A program made the translations under genes and the position numbers. This document shows positions 60,318 through 64,000 of a stretch of DNA of 64,000 bases, piece after piece. The stretch lies in assembly GCF_000969835.1 (NCBI RefSeq), contig NZ_KQ033912.1:1134216-1198215 (forward strand), given 5' to 3'. Positions within the stretch are counted from its first letter, which is position 1, and each line of letters starts with the position of its first letter. The notes beneath the pieces were generated by a model. The model worked only from the letters and a program-made list of their open reading frames with translations. It was not told where the DNA came from and searched no databases. Source of the DNA: Parabacteroides goldsteinii DSM 19448 = WAL 12034 (GTDB taxonomy: Bacteria > Bacteroidota > Bacteroidia > Bacteroidales > Tannerellaceae).

Positions 60318-61436
60318 TTAATTCACAAATGGCATATAAGGTTGCTTTTTAGCTAATAAATTCCAAATAACAACGAGTAGCTTTCGAGCATTTGCCATTA
60401 AAGCCTTGTTGTGATTCATTCTCTTTTTCAAGGTATGATATCTGCTATAAAATTTAGATGTTTGAGTCCTGCAGGCTCCCCATGCACATTGTGTAAGCAT
60501 AACACGTAAATACTTGTTTCCATGTAAAGTCTTTCTTCCTTTGATCTTTCCTGCACTTTGATCATTTCGCGGTCTTAATCCAGCCCAGCCAACTAAAGCT
60601 GATGCTGTTAGAAAGGCTTTCATGTCAACACCGATTTCTGCTATGATTCTCATAGCGCTTTCCTCTTTTATCCCAGGAGCTGTTTGAAGGATTTCCAGTT
60701 CCTCGGCATAATGTCCCTCGCAAATTATTCGCATTTTCTCTTTACACTCAAGAAGCTGACGATCATAAAGTTCCACTTCTTCCAAACTCATTTTAAGCAT
60801 GTCTCTGTCTGATGAAGATACAATACCAGTCAAAGACGACTTAATAACCTCATGACAATGTTTATTACGAATACGCTTGTGAACCAACAGAGCTAATACT
60901 TCAGAATCAGTTTCACCACAGATTAATGCATTGACCACCTTACGCATGGATTTACAACCAATATCAGAAACATAATTACTCAAACGAATATTGCAACGTT
61001 GCAACGTTAGATCGATAGCAGATTCAGCTTGCTGTTTGCGACGAGTCAAATGGAAGATACGACGACTGTACTGACGTAATTCCTGTATTTTTGAATCAGG
61101 AATATAACTTCCCTTTATTAGCTCTTTCTGAAGAACAGTCGCAATCCATTGGGCATCTTTAATATCAGTTTTACGACCAGGGAGTTGACGGATGAAATAA
61201 GGGTTAACCAATTTAACATCAAAATCGCATTCCAAAATGCGCCAAATAGGAACCCAATAAATACTGGTGCTTTCCATTGCAACTTTACCAACACCATGAG
61301 AGACTAAAGTGTCACGAAGGCGATCCAGTTCCGGTGTTAAAGTTCCAAACACATCTTCAATTTTCTCACCGTTTGCTGTGAGAATACACATAAAGACACT
61401 ATCTTTATGCACATCAAGACCACAAACTCTGTCCAT
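60318..61436 (-). CDS. IS110-family transposase (DEDD recombinase)
   Basis: The 372-residue product has the RuvC-like DEDD domain: GLDVHKDS (Asp8), VAMESTSIYW (Glu55) and GRKTDIKDAQWIA (Asp91, Asp94). A coiled middle part and the C-terminal Tnp_IS116/IS110/IS902 domain follow, with LQTAPGIKEESAMRIIAEIG and LVGWAGLRPRNDQSAGKIKG, where Ser294 is the expected nucleophile. These enzymes use an element-encoded RNA to choose donor and target sites. The gene looks intact, so the element may be active. Confidence 0.95.
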   Translation of the reverse strand: MDRVCGLDVHKDSVFMCILTANGEKIEDVFGTLTPELDRLRDTLVSHGVGKVAMESTSIYWVPIWRILECDFDVKLVNPYFIRQLPGRKTDIKDAQWIATVLQKELIKGSYIPDSKIQELRQYSRRIFHLTRRKQQAESAIDLTLQRCNIRLSNYVSDIGCKSMRKVVNALICGETDSEVLALLVHKRIRNKHCHEVIKSSLTGIVSSSDRDMLKMSLEEVELYDRQLLECKEKMRIICEGHYAEELEILQTAPGIKEESAMRIIAEIGVDMKAFLTASALVGWAGLRPRNDQSAGKIKGRKTLHGNKYLRVMLTQCAWGACRTQTSKFYSRYHTLKKRMNHNKALMANARKLLVVIWNLLAKKQPYMPFVN

Positions 61437-61545
61437 AAGATATAGTTTTTTTGTATTACAACTTTAAAATAACGAAAGTCGGTGGAATAACAGCAGGGAG
61501 TGGTCTTTATTTTTATTAGACGCGCTTATAAATCTCAATTTTTAT

Positions 61546-61874
61546 GTAAGTTTGCTATCCCAAAGACAGAAGCCTTCATGATGTTTGGCTACCAATATGA
61601 CATATTTCATGCCGGCATCTTTAGCTGTTTTGATCCATTGATCGGCATCGATAGCTGTAGGGCGATAAGAAGAAGCCGGCTTTGAGCCATCCGTCCATTC
61701 CTGATCATGGAATGTATTAATACCAAAATGAATAAACATCCCATACTTCCGGGCAATCTGTTTCTGTTGTGCCGGACTGGGCTGGTTAGACGGGACAGGC
61801 AAAATCTGATCCTGCCCATAGCCTAAGTGTAAGGACAAGGCTAAAAATAAAATCGTTACAAAAGAATATTTCAT
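61546..61874 (-). pseudogene. GH29 alpha-L-fucosidase, N-terminal part (split by IS)
   Basis: From the ATG at 61874 this encodes a signal peptide (MKYSFVTILFLALSLHLGYG) and the start of the GH29 barrel (ARKYGMFIHFGINTFHDQEW, MKYVILVAKHHEGFCLWDSK). It reaches LT at the IS junction, where a stop arises within the element. It continues in frame with the fragment at 59108-59825. A TTG-initiated extension to 61952 is not supported by a signal peptide. Confidence 0.9.
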
Positions 61875-61969
61875 GGCAATAGTATTTATTACCACAAAAA
61901 TAATAGATCTTTTACATATAATAATAGCCGGATTTCGACCTAAAGTTTGCAAAATCCGGCATAAATTAG

Positions 61970-62575
61970 TTAGAAGCGCCAGCCAACATTGAACTGGAGG
62001 ACACCGTTACGGCTCTTTTCACCTTCCATGCCACTACCTCCGGGTAATGCGGCGAACTTATCTGCATTGATTGTATTCGCCAACCCAATATTATAACTTA
62101 ATGAAAACAGTAAGCCCATAGAAGATTGATAGCCCGCTCCTATTATGATTGCAAAATCAACGGATTTAAATAAATCACTTCCTTCACTGGTAGAAACAGA
62201 AGTACCCGATTTAGAATACTTTAATTTTGACGATACCTTGAAACCTAATTGTGGCCCGGCAAATAAATTAAAACCTTCATAGACATAACCTTTAAATAAA
62301 ACAGGAATATTCAAATAATCATTCTTTATCTTTAAACCAGAAGATTCACCTTTCCCTTTTGCACCCTGCATCGAATAAAATATACCCGGTTCAATAGCAA
62401 AATTATTAGTCATCATCACTTCGCCGGCTACCCCGATATTCAAACCGGGTTTCATACTACCATCAGAGTTTGTCATATTGGCAAAATTCAAACCGATCTT
62501 CGGGATAAAATGAAATTCTTGTGCACTCACCTGAAATGCCACGAAAAGAAGTAATAAACATGCAATCTTTTTCAT
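61970..62575 (-). CDS. PorT-family outer-membrane beta-barrel protein
   Basis: The 201-residue product from the ATG at 62575 has a signal peptide (MKKIACLLLLFVAFQVSAQ) and an eight-strand OMP_b-brl_2-type body. The strands include FIPKIGLNFANMTNSDGSMK, NNFAIEPGIFYSMQGAKGKG, YLNIPVLFKGYVYEGFNLFA, GPQLGFKV and the terminal LQFNVGWRF. Such small barrels are abundant in Bacteroidetes and mostly have no known function. It lies 95 bp upstream of the broken fucosidase gene in the same direction, with no evident functional link. Confidence 0.88.
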   Translation of the reverse strand: MKKIACLLLLFVAFQVSAQEFHFIPKIGLNFANMTNSDGSMKPGLNIGVAGEVMMTNNFAIEPGIFYSMQGAKGKGESSGLKIKNDYLNIPVLFKGYVYEGFNLFAGPQLGFKVSSKLKYSKSGTSVSTSEGSDLFKSVDFAIIIGAGYQSSMGLLFSLSYNIGLANTINADKFAALPGGSGMEGEKSRNGVLQFNVGWRF

Positions 62576-62713
62576 ACTACAAATTGTTTTAGATATTAAA
62601 CACAAATTCTATCTCAATAAACATAAACGATTCTACTCCTGCAATGTCTGTTTTCACTCATAAACACGGACCAAAGATAAATACTAAAATTAAATTACAA
62701 ACATTTTCACTTA

Positions 62714-64000
62714 TTATATTACCGGATCTTCAATAATCCGCTCGGGGAATAACTCTTTCAAGCTTATTTCCAAAAGTTTAGTTCTTTCTTCATTCAACGT
62801 AAACACTCTATCCTTTATCACAAACAAATCGAACGGAATATATAATTCCGCTATTTTCTTTCTATTGAAATCAATCAGATATTGAGCTCTTCCCCGGCTG
62901 ATAATAGAATAACCATCCCAGTTCAGATCCGAAAAAAACAAACTTTCAGGCTGATAAGTGCGAATAACCTCCATCTGCTCATCGATCTCTAAAATCTCAT
63001 ACCGATCATTATAAACGAAGCATGATGCAGAATCGGACGGTGTGATCCGGTTAAAAGAAATACTATCTGCATTTTCCATATAAAATGAATTATACACAAA
63101 CCCCTGTAATTTTCCGTTGTTTTTCTCATCCCAAGACGAAACTTCTATTTCCGAACTATCTGATAACTGGCAAAAGGAGATTCCATCATCAAACAATAAA
63201 TATAATGTATTCCGCTCCCCTTTCAGACAAGCGTCTTCAATCCTGTCTTTTTTCTTTGTCAGTTGATTCAGATATATATTTTTCCCGGTATTTTTATCGA
63301 AGCAGGCAATGAAAGGCCTTCCGATATTGACTTCCATCATCTTTTTTTCATATACAGAAGGTAAATCCCGCAAGTTAGTACGATAGCCTGATCCATAATT
63401 GATCATGTACAACCTCTCACCATAATCAAACAGTTGCGAGTGGGATGTCAGATCTTCCGGAAGGGGATATCCCCATTTCATTTTCAGCTGGTTATCCAGA
63501 CATAGTAATTGTGTGCGATTGGCAAAATAAAACAAGGTATCATCTCTCAACACATTCGAAGTCAGTTCCACGACCGCATTAACTCCAGCACCAATCGGGA
63601 CTGCACTAAAGCCGGTTAAAACGCCGGTCAGTACACCCAAAGCACCCAATGCCACCGCTCCCGTATAATTCGTTGTTCCGGTTATCATCGGATAACTCTC
63701 TCCCGATCCATTATTAATATTAACCAGGTGCATCCCGTCAGAAACGATCAGCCTTGTCGAATCATCAACCAGTCCGTGATAATTCCAGCCATATGTATGG
63801 GGAACTTCCCGAGTCCACAAAAGTTCTCCGGAATTCATCTCATAACATTCCAGTTTTTTCGAAGCCCCGTTTTTGTAAGCCCACAATTTATTGTCCTCAC
63901 GATCCAATATATAAGGTAGGATTTTTTTATTCCATTTCGATCCCCCTGTCTGCAAATCCAGCAAAGAACTTTTCACTCCTTTCGAATTGAATAAAACACC
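62714..64000 (-). CDS. PQQ-like beta-propeller protein (5' end outside the window)
   Basis: The frame is open to the window edge (GVLFNSKGVKSSLLDLQTGG upstream of a GTG at 63976), so the true start lies beyond 64000. The visible 428 residues contain repeated propeller strands (KLECYEMNSGELLWTREVPH, LLCLDNQLKMKWGYPLP, PFIACFDKNTGKNIYLNQL) of the PQQ/WD-like type. A Gly/Ala/Val-rich hydrophobic stretch is inserted between blades (about VALGALGVLTGVLTGFSAVP). The C-terminus is SLKELFPERIIEDPVI. The function is unknown; it may be an uncharacterised scaffold or sensor. Confidence 0.75.
   Translation of the reverse strand, partial: GVLFNSKGVKSSLLDLQTGGSKWNKKILPYILDREDNKLWAYKNGASKKLECYEMNSGELLWTREVPHTYGWNYHGLVDDSTRLIVSDGMHLVNINNGSGESYPMITGTTNYTGAVALGALGVLTGVLTGFSAVPIGAGVNAVVELTSNVLRDDTLFYFANRTQLLCLDNQLKMKWGYPLPEDLTSHSQLFDYGERLYMINYGSGYRTNLRDLPSVYEKKMMEVNIGRPFIACFDKNTGKNIYLNQLTKKKDRIEDACLKGERNTLYLLFDDGISFCQLSDSSEIEVSSWDEKNNGKLQGFVYNSFYMENADSISFNRITPSDSASCFVYNDRYEILEIDEQMEVIRTYQPESLFFSDLNWDGYSIISRGRAQYLIDFNRKKIAELYIPFDLFVIKDRVFTLNEERTKLLEISLKELFPERIIEDPVI

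Larger units (their letters stand above)
59826..61545 (-). mobile_element. IS110-family insertion element in the fucosidase gene
   Basis: The element's edges follow from rejoining the fucosidase frame: the target reads through when this 1720-bp block and one copy of a 3-bp direct repeat (GTA at 59823-59825 and 61546-61548) are removed. It carries one DEDD transposase on the minus strand with about 110 bp upstream and 490 bp downstream. The ends show no clear terminal inverted repeats, as is usual for IS110. The long downstream non-coding part contains a 283-bp inverted-repeat block (59847-60129) that may be a second, separate insertion. Confidence 0.8.

Noticed and set aside
60272..61491. GGTGGARTAA inverted repeats (60272-60281 and 61482-61491) as the true IS ends
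   Set aside because: They are short, and using them as ends would leave about 450 bp of unexplained sequence on one side; the fucosidase frame rejoins at 59825/61546 instead.

Overview
The window comes from a member of the Bacteroidales, most likely a Parabacteroides-like gut commensal. The evidence is a SusC/SusD pair with an ECF sigma/FecR switch, Mfa1/Mfa2-type fimbrial genes, BF3164-like beta-propeller lipoproteins, NVEALA-type secreted peptides, a fused SecDF, a split FtcD/cyclodeaminase, and the Bacteroidales -7 promoter motif TAnnTTTG in front of several genes. The genus is inferred from gene content, not proven.

Layout: 0-4 kb carries a secreted beta-helix protein, trmB and an Mrp-type Fe-S carrier. 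4-17 kb is the accessory heart of the window. It holds two paralogous cassettes, each built from a TMTC-like GT-C membrane protein, a small secreted Ser/Thr-rich four-cysteine peptide and BF3164-like propeller lipoproteins. The second cassette also has a membrane-anchored thioredoxin-like protein and a type I signal peptidase. Between them lie an ECF sigma factor and a separate ECF sigma/membrane-anchored barrel pair. 17-28.4 kb is a glycan-use locus (ECF sigma, FecR, SusC with an STN domain, SusD, GH38 alpha-mannosidase). 28.8-35 kb is a complete histidine-degradation operon (hutU-ftcD-hutI-fchA-hutH). 35-43.3 kb is mostly housekeeping: secDF, two DUF4468 proteins, two rhomboids with an EEP-family hydrolase, and HU. 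43.8-53.9 kb is a fimbrial operon. 54-59 kb has argS, topA and a small TPR protein. 59-62 kb is a GH29 alpha-L-fucosidase gene split by an IS110-family element. The right edge has a barrel protein and a PQQ-like propeller cut by the window end.

The most interesting proposal is that each 4-17 kb cassette is a dedicated surface-peptide system. A TMTC-like (putative protein O-mannosyltransferase) enzyme sits next to a secreted peptide that is strikingly Thr/Ser-rich, with thioredoxin-like and signal-peptidase genes in the same operon. Three separate leaders (both cassettes and the fecR gene) share a roughly 37-nt motif 47-56 nt before their start codons, and cassette 1 is preceded by the in-frame relic of an ECF sigma C-terminus. 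This suggests the cassettes are wired into, or were built from, a sigma/FecR control module. Non-coding signals worth attention include five half-sites phased at exactly 11 bp upstream of cassette 2 and a pair of perfect 30-bp palindromes upstream of the glycan-locus sigma gene.
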